A stretch of 64,000 nucleotides of DNA from Pseudomonas sp. MF4836 (GTDB lineage: Bacteria; Pseudomonadota; Gammaproteobacteria; Pseudomonadales; Pseudomonadaceae), in contig NZ_MVOL01000016.1 of assembly GCF_002018875.1 (NCBI RefSeq), positions 1 through 64,000 of the forward strand, given 5' to 3'. The notes below the pieces were generated by a model, which saw nothing but the letters and a program-made list of their open reading frames with translations, was not told the DNA's origin and did not search any database. Below are positions 8,583-16,208 of this stretch, piece by piece (the first letter of the stretch is position 1; each line of letters begins with the position of its first letter). The position numbers were made by a program, and so were the translations under genes.

Positions 8583-9653
8583 ATGACCTCATCCCGCTTC
8601 GGCTCCCCTTCCCCATCCCACGCCGGCCAGGCCGCCCGTGCCTGCATCGACTGCCTGACCTTGGGCAACCCGGCAACACCAGCGCGCTCGCCGCTGTTCA
8701 CGGTGATGGAGATCGCCAATACCCTGGAGCTGGAGCGCAGCGTGGCCAACCAGGCCTGGGTGGTGCGCAATAACGCCCGGCAAGGCGCATCGACCCGCAT
8801 CAGCGCCTGGCCGTTGCGGTTCTCCCGGGATACCCGGGAAAAACCCCTGCTCTACCTGCACAGCGCCCATTCTTCGGCGCAGCTGTGCGCGGTTTCCGCC
8901 GAGTCGGCGCGGCGCGGCATTTTCTGCAACGACAATGAAACCCTGACCACCTCCTGGCCCAAAGGCGCCGATCCGTCCCTGCCGCTGTGGCTGGCCAACA
9001 ACCCGGATTGCCTGCCCTTCGACCCGGCCTCGGGTGACGAAACCCGGGCAATTGTCCTGGACGCGCTGCACCGCTTGTATGTCGAAGGCCAGCCCGGTTT
9101 CTACTACCTGGCCCTGCATGACCACGAACAGGGTCCGAGGCTCGGTGCCCAGGACCGGGGGGACGCCTTGCAGGGCATGTACAAAGTCGCCGAGTCCGGC
9201 CCGCTCGATGCCAGCCTGCGGGTGCGCCTGCTGGGGGCCGGCCAGGCCTTCGAAGAGGTACGCCAGGCGGCGGCGCTGCTGGAGCAGGACTGGGGGGTCG
9301 CCAGCCAGCTCTGGAGCTGCCCCAGTTATACCCGCCTGGCCCGCGAAGCGGCAGCCGCCGAGCGCTGGAACCGCCTGCATCCAGAAGCCGCCAAGCGCAG
9401 TGCCCACCTGATGCGCTGCCTGGGGCACAGCCGCGACCCGGTCCTGGCGGTGACCGGTTACGGCCAGGCGGTGACCGACCAACTGCGCGGCTTCGTGAAG
9501 GCACGCTTCGTCGCCCTGGGCGCCGGTTCGGCGACCTCCCGCAGCCCGAGCCGGCACTGGATCGCGACCCTGGCGCTCAAGGCCCTGGCCGATGAACAGC
9601 GCCTGCCGACAGCCAAGGTCGAGCAGGCTTTGCAGCGCTATGGCTTGCGCTAG
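8583..9653 (+). CDS. partial paralogue of pyruvate dehydrogenase E1 (central/C-terminal part only)
   Basis: Protein of 356 aa with no N-terminal TPP-binding domain. From about residue 108 it aligns by eye with the later part of the full E1 encoded downstream: FDPASGDETRAIVLDALHRL corresponds to YDPTFAYELAVIIQEGMRRM, FYYLALHDHE to YYYITLLNE, ERWNRLHPEAA to ERWNLLHPEQP, FVALGAG to FVALGTD, and ALKALADEQRLPTAKV to ALKALADDGEIPYSRV. The first 100 or so residues are not recognised. Pairing-domain histidines and other E1 residues look poorly kept, so it is probably not an enzyme alone; it may modify E1 assembly or be a retained remnant. No strong RBS precedes the ATG. It ends overlapping marR by 4 bp, tail-to-tail. 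Confidence 0.72.
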   Translation: MTSSRFGSPSPSHAGQAARACIDCLTLGNPATPARSPLFTVMEIANTLELERSVANQAWVVRNNARQGASTRISAWPLRFSRDTREKPLLYLHSAHSSAQLCAVSAESARRGIFCNDNETLTTSWPKGADPSLPLWLANNPDCLPFDPASGDETRAIVLDALHRLYVEGQPGFYYLALHDHEQGPRLGAQDRGDALQGMYKVAESGPLDASLRVRLLGAGQAFEEVRQAAALLEQDWGVASQLWSCPSYTRLAREAAAAERWNRLHPEAAKRSAHLMRCLGHSRDPVLAVTGYGQAVTDQLRGFVKARFVALGAGSATSRSPSRHWIATLALKALADEQRLPTAKVEQALQRYGLR

Positions 9654-10138
9654 GCGGGGCGTGACCGCCGGGTGCCTGGGCGCACGTCCGCGCCACTGGT
9701 GGAGGCACGGGCCAGGGCGGCAGTGCGTTCCAGGGCATCGGCAAAGCTGTGTTTCTGCTGCTCGTCGAGCTGGGACAGAAACAGCTCGGCCACCGCGCTT
9801 TCGTAGATTTTCCACATCTTTTTGCGCAGTTTCCGCCCTTCTTCAGTGATGGTCACAAACGCGGCACGTCCATCGCCGTCGCAGCGCGAACGTTGCACCA
9901 GGCCTTCGTTTTCCAGGCGGTCGACCAATCGCGTCAGGTTGTAGCGCTCGATGGCCAGCACATCCGCCAGTTCGTGCATGCGCCGGGTGCCTTCGGGGCC
10001 GCTTTCCAGGCCCCACAAGGCGTCGTACCAGGCATAGGCCGGCAGCCCGGCATCTGCCAGGCGACGCTCGATTTCACGAATGACCGTGCGATGAGCCCTG
10101 ACAAAACGGAACCAGACATCGGGCTCATTTGAAGACAT
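9650..10138 (-). CDS. MarR-family transcriptional regulator
   Basis: Winged-helix regulator of 162 aa. The DNA-binding part reads RRMHELADVLAIERYNLTRLVDRLENEGLVQR, with the wing CDGDGRAAFVTITEEG, flanked by dimerisation helices. The start at 10138 (MSSNEPDVW) is chosen as the first ATG giving a normal MarR N-terminus; an upstream in-frame extension would run into the operator. It is divergent from the full E1 gene and convergent with the E1-fragment gene. The shared palindrome at both promoters suggests autoregulation and repression of both E1 genes. The ligand is unknown, possibly a 2-oxo acid or related metabolite. Confidence 0.93.
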   Translation of the reverse strand: MSSNEPDVWFRFVRAHRTVIREIERRLADAGLPAYAWYDALWGLESGPEGTRRMHELADVLAIERYNLTRLVDRLENEGLVQRSRCDGDGRAAFVTITEEGRKLRKKMWKIYESAVAELFLSQLDEQQKHSFADALERTAALARASTSGADVRPGTRRSRPA

Positions 10139-10201
10139 GCAACACCATCCGCGGGACTGAAGAGGGTTGCAATAGTAGCGCATGCCGGGATAGATTCGGC
10201 C

Positions 10202-10225
10202 ATGTAGTTGCAATTGCAATTACAT
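10202..10225. promoter_or_regulatory. 24-bp near-perfect palindrome, probable MarR operator (right copy)
   Basis: An inverted repeat of 12-bp arms with 11 of 12 positions paired, centred at 10213/10214, with core TTGCAATTGCAA (10208-10219). It lies about 75 nt before the marR start and 85 nt before the E1 start, so one site can control both directions. The core is identical to the palindrome at 8512-8531. Confidence 0.82.
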
Positions 10226-10297
10226 TTATCGGCACGCAAGCCCTCTCGATCCCACAAGGATCCGCGCGCTGGAACCCCGCTCAACCTGGAGCCAGGC

Positions 10298-12970
10298 ATG
10301 ACCCAGAACAACATCGCAACGCTCGACCACGATCCCCAGGAAACCCGCGAATGGCTCGACTCCATCGAGTCCGTACTGAGCGCCGAAGGCCGGCCGCGGG
10401 CCCATTACCTGATCGATCAATTGCTGGATTTCGACGTTGCACGACATGGCGATTTCTACGGTCGGGTGACCACCCCCTACATCAACACCATCGCTCCCGA
10501 GCGCCAGTTGCCCTACCCCGGCAACCTCGACATCGAGCGCCGGATCAATGCCTTTATCCGCTGGAACGCTATGGCCATGGTGCTGCGCGCCGGCAAGCAC
10601 TCGGGGGTCGGTGGCCATATCGCCACCTACGCCTCCGCCGCGGTGTTGTATGACGTGGGTTTCGATCACTTCTTCCGGGGCCGTACCGACAGCTTCGACG
10701 GCGACATGGTGTATATCCAGGGCCACTCCTCGCCGGGTATCTATGGCCGCGCCTACCTCGAAGGCCGCATCGACGAAGCCCAACTCGACAACTTTCGCCG
10801 CGAATCCGCTGGCAACGGGATCTCGTCCTACCCACATCCGCGGTTGATGCCGGACTTCTGGCAATTTCCCACCGTGTCCATGGGCCTGGGCCCGATTACC
10901 GCCGCCTACCAGGCGCGCTTTATGCGCTACCTGGAGTTCCGCGGTCTCAAGCAGCATCAGGGGCGCAAGGTCTGGGCCTTCCTCGGCGATGGCGAGATGG
11001 ACCAGCCAGAGTCCCTGGCGGCGATCTCCCTGGCGGGACGGGAGAAGCTCGACAACCTGATCTTCGTGGTCAACTGCAACCTGCAACGTCTCGACGGCCC
11101 GGTACGAGGCAACGCCAAGGTGATCCAGGAATTCGAAAGCCTGTATCGCGCTGCCGGCTGGAACGTGATCAAGGTGATCTGGGGCAGTGGCTGGGACGCC
11201 TTGTTGGACAAGGACCGCAGCGGCCTGCTGCGCCAGCGCATGATGGAGTGCGTGGACGGTGACTATCAGAACTACAAGTCGCAGAACGGCGCCTATGTGC
11301 GCGAGCACTTCTTCGGTAAATACCCGGGACTGCTGGAGCTGGTAGCAGACCTCTCGGACGACGAGATCTGGAAACTGTCACGCGGTGGCCATGACCCGGA
11401 CAAGGTCTACAACGCCTACGCTGCCGCCATGCGTCACCCTGGTCAACCGACGGTGATCCTGGCGAAAACCGTCAAGGGCTTCGGCATGGGCGAGGCTGGC
11501 GAAGGTCAGAACATCAACCACCAGCTGAAGAAAATGGGCGCTGACGCCGTCAGGGCCTTCCGCGACCGCTTCGAACTGCCGGTCAGCGACGAACAACTGG
11601 CCGGCCTGCCCTACCTCAGGCCCGCTGCCGACAGCCCGGAAGGCCGCTATTTTGCGGCACGACGCGAGAGCCTGGGCGGCCATATCCCGTCCCGCAGCAG
11701 CCAGGCGCCGGCCCTGGTCATCCCGCCACTGACGGCCTTTGCCACGCAACTTCAGGACACCGGCGAGCGCGCGATTTCCACCACCATGGCCTTTGTGCGC
11801 ATTCTCGGCACGCTGCTCAAGGACCCACAGATCGGCAAACTGGTGGTGCCGATCGTGCCCGATGAATCGCGAACCTTCGGCATGGAAAGCCTGTTCCGCC
11901 AGATCGGTATCCACTCGGCGGTCGGCCAGCTGTACACCCCGCAGGACGCCGGGCAATTGAGCTACTACAAGGAAAGCAAGGACGGCCAGATCATGCAGGA
12001 GGGGCTCAATGAATCAGGGGCCATCTCATCCTGGATCGCCGCCAGCACCTCCTACAGCAACCACGGTCTGATGACCCTGCCGTTCTACATCTTCTATTCG
12101 ATGTTCGGCTTCCAGCGGGTCGGCGACCTGACCTGGGCTGCCGGTGATGCCCGGGCTCGCGGCTTCCTGCTGGGCGCCACCGCCGGGCGCACCACCCTGA
12201 TGGGCGAAGGCCTGCAGCACGACGACGGCCACAGCCATGTGCTGGCCTCGGTGGTGCCGTGCTGCGTCGCCTATGACCCGACCTTCGCCTACGAACTGGC
12301 GGTGATCATTCAGGAAGGCATGCGCCGCATGTATGTCGAACAGGAAGACGTCTACTACTACATCACTCTGCTCAACGAAAACTATCCTCACCCGGCCATG
12401 CCCGACGGAGTTCAAGACGGGATCATCAAGGGCCTGTACCGCTTGAGTACCGGCGCCTCCAAACCCCGGCAGCCGGGCGTGCAACTGATGGGCAGCGGTT
12501 GGATCCTGCGCGAGGTGATGGCCGCCAGCGAGTTGCTGCTCAAGGATTTTGCCGTGGCCAGCGACGTCTGGAGCGCCACCAGCCTCACCGAACGGCGGCG
12601 CCAGGGTCATGAAGTGGAGCGCTGGAACCTGCTGCACCCGGAGCAGCCGCCCCGTACCAGCCATGTGCAGGACTGCCTGGCCGGCCAGATCGGTCCGCTG
12701 GTGGTGGCCACCGACTACATGAAGATCTTTGCCGACCAGATCCGGCCCTTTGTCGAGCAGCGACGCTTCGTCGCCCTGGGCACCGACGGCTTTGGCCAGT
12801 CAGACACCCGAGAAGCCTTGCGCACGTTGTTCGAGGTGGATCGACACTTTATCGTGTTGGCGGCGCTGAAAGCCCTGGCTGACGACGGCGAAATCCCCTA
12901 CAGCCGGGTCTCGGAAGCCATCAGCCGCTATGGGATCGATATCAACAAGAGCGACCCCATGGCGGTCTGA
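10298..12970 (+). CDS. homodimeric-type pyruvate dehydrogenase E1 (AceE/MdeB-like 2-oxo acid dehydrogenase E1)
   Basis: Thiamine-diphosphate enzyme of 890 aa. The TPP/Mg motif is GDGEMDQPESLAAI with the NCNLQRLDGP stretch; the mobile active-site loop is seen as KTVKGFGMGEAGEGQNINH; the central-domain glutamate lies in MQEGLNESGA. The start at 10298 (MTQNNIATL) has GGAG 7 nt upstream. No E2 or E3 gene is adjacent, unlike housekeeping aceE-aceF, so this is a second E1 under MarR control that must borrow E2/E3 from elsewhere or work alone. Known stand-alone paralogues include MdeB of P. putida, linked to 2-oxobutyrate from methionine breakdown. The true substrate cannot be read from sequence. 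Confidence 0.93.
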   Translation: MTQNNIATLDHDPQETREWLDSIESVLSAEGRPRAHYLIDQLLDFDVARHGDFYGRVTTPYINTIAPERQLPYPGNLDIERRINAFIRWNAMAMVLRAGKHSGVGGHIATYASAAVLYDVGFDHFFRGRTDSFDGDMVYIQGHSSPGIYGRAYLEGRIDEAQLDNFRRESAGNGISSYPHPRLMPDFWQFPTVSMGLGPITAAYQARFMRYLEFRGLKQHQGRKVWAFLGDGEMDQPESLAAISLAGREKLDNLIFVVNCNLQRLDGPVRGNAKVIQEFESLYRAAGWNVIKVIWGSGWDALLDKDRSGLLRQRMMECVDGDYQNYKSQNGAYVREHFFGKYPGLLELVADLSDDEIWKLSRGGHDPDKVYNAYAAAMRHPGQPTVILAKTVKGFGMGEAGEGQNINHQLKKMGADAVRAFRDRFELPVSDEQLAGLPYLRPAADSPEGRYFAARRESLGGHIPSRSSQAPALVIPPLTAFATQLQDTGERAISTTMAFVRILGTLLKDPQIGKLVVPIVPDESRTFGMESLFRQIGIHSAVGQLYTPQDAGQLSYYKESKDGQIMQEGLNESGAISSWIAASTSYSNHGLMTLPFYIFYSMFGFQRVGDLTWAAGDARARGFLLGATAGRTTLMGEGLQHDDGHSHVLASVVPCCVAYDPTFAYELAVIIQEGMRRMYVEQEDVYYYITLLNENYPHPAMPDGVQDGIIKGLYRLSTGASKPRQPGVQLMGSGWILREVMAASELLLKDFAVASDVWSATSLTERRRQGHEVERWNLLHPEQPPRTSHVQDCLAGQIGPLVVATDYMKIFADQIRPFVEQRRFVALGTDGFGQSDTREALRTLFEVDRHFIVLAALKALADDGEIPYSRVSEAISRYGIDINKSDPMAV

Positions 12971-12977
12971 CGCGGCT

Positions 12978-13826
12978 CTATCGAGGCATGGCCGGAATCG
13001 GCTCGCTCGGCGGTGGCAGGTTGCTCGGTGGGGGCGGCGTCACCACTTCGGGGGCCGGCACCGGCTCGCTGGTTGCACCGGTTTCGGCCGGTGCGACGGG
13101 TGCGATGGGGGCCGCTTCCGGCGGTGGCGCCATGGGTTCGGAAACATTCGGCTCAGCGGCCGCCGGTGCTAGCGCTGCCGGCTCGGCAGCCGGGGTGGGC
13201 GCAGGCGCTGTCGACGCGGGTTCGGCAGCAGCCGGCTTGGGCTCGGGCACGCCAAGATCGGTCTTGGGCTTCTCGACAATGTGCGCGGCTTTCTTCGCCT
13301 CAGGCGGCAGGAACAGCTCAACCAACGCAAAGTAGCGGTCGTAGAACTTGGCCGAGGACACGGTTTCGCTGGCCACCTTGACCATCGAATCATCGGTCGA
13401 GCCGATCGGCATCGACACCGACCCCAGCACCCCGACCCCGAGGCTCGCGGAGTTGTTGACCTTCTTCAGCGCATAGCGGTCCTGCAAGGCGTTGGCGAAC
13501 ATGGTCGAGTGATGGTCGACGCTGCCATCCTGAGCGCAGACCACGCTGAAGCTGATCTCCAGGTGGGTTTCGCCGGTCTGCTGAAAGCTCTTGTGGCCGC
13601 TGACCAGCTTCGGATCGCTGCTGGTGATGATGTAGCCCTGACTGAGCAAGGCCCGGCGCGCCGCTTCGCAGGAGGCGGTATCGCTCACCGGGTAATTGCG
13701 GGAAAAGGTGCCGGAATCGTCGAAATTCTCATGCTCGTAAATGGCGGTCTTTTGCGTCGAGCAACCCGCGATGGCCGCCAATAGCAGCACCAGTCCGGCA
13801 GCCGGCATGTGAAATGATCTGAACAT
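12978..13826 (-). CDS. DUF2242 family lipoprotein
   Basis: Putative outer-membrane or periplasmic lipoprotein of 282 aa. The start at 13826 (MFRSFHMPAAG) gives a signal peptide ending in the lipobox AAIAGC. A conserved domain follows (roughly residues 25-180, with cysteines in TASCEAARR and SVVCAQDG), which I assign to DUF2242. The last 100 residues are low-complexity Ala/Pro/Glu-rich, probably a flexible linker that may span peptidoglycan. The gene is convergent with the E1 gene, 7 bp apart. Its function is unknown. Confidence 0.8.
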   Translation of the reverse strand: MFRSFHMPAAGLVLLLAAIAGCSTQKTAIYEHENFDDSGTFSRNYPVSDTASCEAARRALLSQGYIITSSDPKLVSGHKSFQQTGETHLEISFSVVCAQDGSVDHHSTMFANALQDRYALKKVNNSASLGVGVLGSVSMPIGSTDDSMVKVASETVSSAKFYDRYFALVELFLPPEAKKAAHIVEKPKTDLGVPEPKPAAAEPASTAPAPTPAAEPAALAPAAAEPNVSEPMAPPPEAAPIAPVAPAETGATSEPVPAPEVVTPPPPSNLPPPSEPIPAMPR

Positions 13827-13907
13827 CGAAAATCCTGAGGAAAACAGTCCGGCGCGTATTGTGCAACAGAACCACGCTACAGAGCGCACGGATTGATGTC
13901 TTAAAAT

Positions 13908-14816
13908 TTATACAGAATGACTGACCGCGTATTCCGGGAAAAGTCGCACAGATAAATGATCGATCAGCGCGCGCACCTTGGCTGCCGCGTGACGACTCGA
14001 CGGCCAAAGGATCCAGAACGTGCCGCTGTAGTCCAGGTGCTCATCGAGCACCTGCTGCAGTGCCCCTTGCTCCAGCGCCTCGCGCACCATGAAATCCGGC
14101 AGGCAGGCAATCCCTAGGCCACGGCGCACGGCATGGTCCACCGCCTCGATCGACGTGCTGACAAAACGGGTCGGCAAGAGCACTTCCGCGGCCCCCGGCA
14201 GGCGGCGCAGGGGCCAGGGCTCAAGCTTGCCGGTGTGATGGAAGGTGTGGCGCAAACAGGCATGGGACGCCAGGTCCGCCGGGTAGTGCGGCACTCCGTG
14301 ACTCTCGAAGTAATCCGGGGTACCCACCAGCATCTGACGAAACTCGCCCAGCTTGCGCGCCATCAACCGCGAATCCCTGGGATTGCCGGTGCGCACCACC
14401 GCGTCAAAACCCTCCTCGACCACATCCACCATGCGGTCCGTCAGGTCGATATCCAACTCGATCTCCGGATACAACTGCATGAAATCCGCCAGCACCGGCA
14501 TCAGCAGACCGTGCACCTGGGGCAGACTGATACGCAGCTTGCCTCGGGGCGCACTGGAGGATTTGCACAGTTCGAACTCGGCGGCTTCAACCTCCGCGGT
14601 GATCCGCCGGCAACGCTGAAGAAACCCCGCGCCCTCGGCGGTCAGGGTGATGCTGCGGGTGCTGCGATGAAACAAACGGGTGGCCAGCCGCTCTTCGAGC
14701 CGGGCAATGCTTTTGCCGACGGCCGAGGAAGAGACCCCCAGCAGGCGCCCTGCTTCAGTAAAACTGCGGGTTTCCGCGACCTGCACAAACACCGAAATAC
14801 TGCCGAGCCAATCCAT
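13908..14816 (-). CDS. LysR-family transcriptional regulator
   Basis: Regulator of 302 aa with the N-terminal winged helix-turn-helix (FTEAGRLLGVSSSAVGKSIARLEE) and a substrate-binding domain of the CrgA/DhcR-like subgroup, including LFHRSTRSITLT. It is divergent from an MFS exporter gene, 124 bp away, which is its most probable target. The inducer is unknown. Confidence 0.93.
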   Translation of the reverse strand: MDWLGSISVFVQVAETRSFTEAGRLLGVSSSAVGKSIARLEERLATRLFHRSTRSITLTAEGAGFLQRCRRITAEVEAAEFELCKSSSAPRGKLRISLPQVHGLLMPVLADFMQLYPEIELDIDLTDRMVDVVEEGFDAVVRTGNPRDSRLMARKLGEFRQMLVGTPDYFESHGVPHYPADLASHACLRHTFHHTGKLEPWPLRRLPGAAEVLLPTRFVSTSIEAVDHAVRRGLGIACLPDFMVREALEQGALQQVLDEHLDYSGTFWILWPSSRHAAAKVRALIDHLSVRLFPEYAVSHSV

Positions 14817-14940
14817 CGCCCACTCCGCACATTAAGGACATGGATGTCCGATAAGTTCGGAACCTTAGCCTATTTTTCTAATAGGCACAGCGCCCTACTC
14901 TCAAGCCCGCACTTCTGCATACTCAACCGGGCCTGAAACC

Positions 14941-16146
14941 ATGACCGAACCCCTTGCCACCGCCGACCTGCTGGACACCGACTCCAGACGTTGCGAACGG
15001 CTCCCCATCAGCGGCTTGCTGGCGCTGGCCACCGCCGGCTTCATCACTATCCTGACCGAGGCCCTACCGGCCGGATTACTGCCGCAGATGAGCCTGGACC
15101 TCAACGTGTCCCAGGCGCTGGTCGGCCAGTTGGTGACCTTTTACGCCCTCGGTTCGCTGCTGGCGGCAATCCCCCTGGTGCTGCTGACCCAAGGCTGGCG
15201 TCGTCGCCCGCTGCTGCTGACGGCGATCGGCGGTTTTGCCGTGGTCAACAGCGTCACTGCCCTGTCGGATAATTACACACTGACCCTGATCGCCCGGCTG
15301 TTTGCGGGGGTCTTCGCCGGGTTGCTCTGGGCCTTGCTGGCCGGCTACGCCAGCCGCATGGTGGCACCGCGCCTGCAAGGTCGGGCGATTGCCGTGGCCA
15401 TGCTCGGCGCGCCGCTGGCGTTATCCCTAGGTATTCCGGCAGGCACCCTGCTCGGTAATGTCCTGGGTTGGCGCTTGAGCTTTGCCGTCATGACCCTGCT
15501 GACCCTGGTGCTGATCGGCTGGGTGCGCTTTCAGGTGCCGGACTTTCCCGGGCAACGCGCAGAAAAACGCCTTTCGCTGGCCCGGGTATTTACCTTGCCC
15601 GGGGTAAGACCGGTGCTGTTCGTGACCTTTGCCTTTGTGCTCGGCCACAACATTCTCTACACCTACATCGCGCCGTTTCTGGAGGCGGCCGGTATCGCCG
15701 GGCAGATCGAACGGGTGCTGCTGGTGTTTGGATTGGCAGCTGTGGCCGGCATCTGGGGCGTGGGCCTGCTGATCGACCGCTGGGCGCGGCAACTGGTGCT
15801 GATCAGTTGCAGCCTGTTTATCCTGTGCGCGCTGATCCTGGCCTTCTATAGCCAACTGCCCCTGGCTATTTACACCGCTGTCGCGATCTGGGGTGTGTCA
15901 TTTGGCGGGCTGCCGACCTTGCTGCAAACAGCCCTGGCGAAAACCGCCGGGGATTCGGCAGACGCCGCCCAGTCGATGCTGGTGACCGTGTGGAACCTGG
16001 CCATCGCCGGCGGCGGGCTGGCAGGCGCGGTGCTGCTCGAAGGCCCAGGGGTCGCGACGTTCTCCTGGGTGATCATCGGTCTGCTGCTGATGTCGCTATG
16101 GGTCACGGCGAACGCCAGGCGCCACGGCTTCCCTGCCCTTAGCTAA
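14941..16146 (+). CDS. MFS transporter, DHA1-type exporter
   Basis: Inner-membrane major-facilitator protein of 401 aa with about 12 hydrophobic segments, typical of drug or sugar efflux (AraJ/SotB-like) carriers. The N-terminal half holds LLTQGWRRRPLLLTAIGGF between helices 2 and 3, and the helix-4/5 region LALSLGIPAGTLLGNVLGWR is characteristic of DHA1. It is divergent from a LysR regulator and ends in a strong terminator. The substrate is unknown. Confidence 0.9.
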   Translation: MTEPLATADLLDTDSRRCERLPISGLLALATAGFITILTEALPAGLLPQMSLDLNVSQALVGQLVTFYALGSLLAAIPLVLLTQGWRRRPLLLTAIGGFAVVNSVTALSDNYTLTLIARLFAGVFAGLLWALLAGYASRMVAPRLQGRAIAVAMLGAPLALSLGIPAGTLLGNVLGWRLSFAVMTLLTLVLIGWVRFQVPDFPGQRAEKRLSLARVFTLPGVRPVLFVTFAFVLGHNILYTYIAPFLEAAGIAGQIERVLLVFGLAAVAGIWGVGLLIDRWARQLVLISCSLFILCALILAFYSQLPLAIYTAVAIWGVSFGGLPTLLQTALAKTAGDSADAAQSMLVTVWNLAIAGGGLAGAVLLEGPGVATFSWVIIGLLLMSLWVTANARRHGFPALS

Positions 16147-16147
16147 A

Positions 16148-16179
16148 AAAAGACCCCGTCCTTGCGGACGGGGTCTTTT
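16148..16179. terminator. bidirectional intrinsic terminator
   Basis: A 14-bp perfect stem, AAAAGACCCCGTCC / GGACGGGGTCTTTT, with a TTGC loop. It serves both the MFS gene (+) and the minus-strand ppiD gene. Confidence 0.92.
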
Positions 16180-16208
16180 AGTGTTGCTTCAGTGCCGCAG
16201 GACAGTCA

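Noticed and set aside
9749..10132. 127-codon plus-strand frame antisense to marR
   Set aside because: marR on the minus strand has a complete winged-helix signature; the plus frame has no family features.
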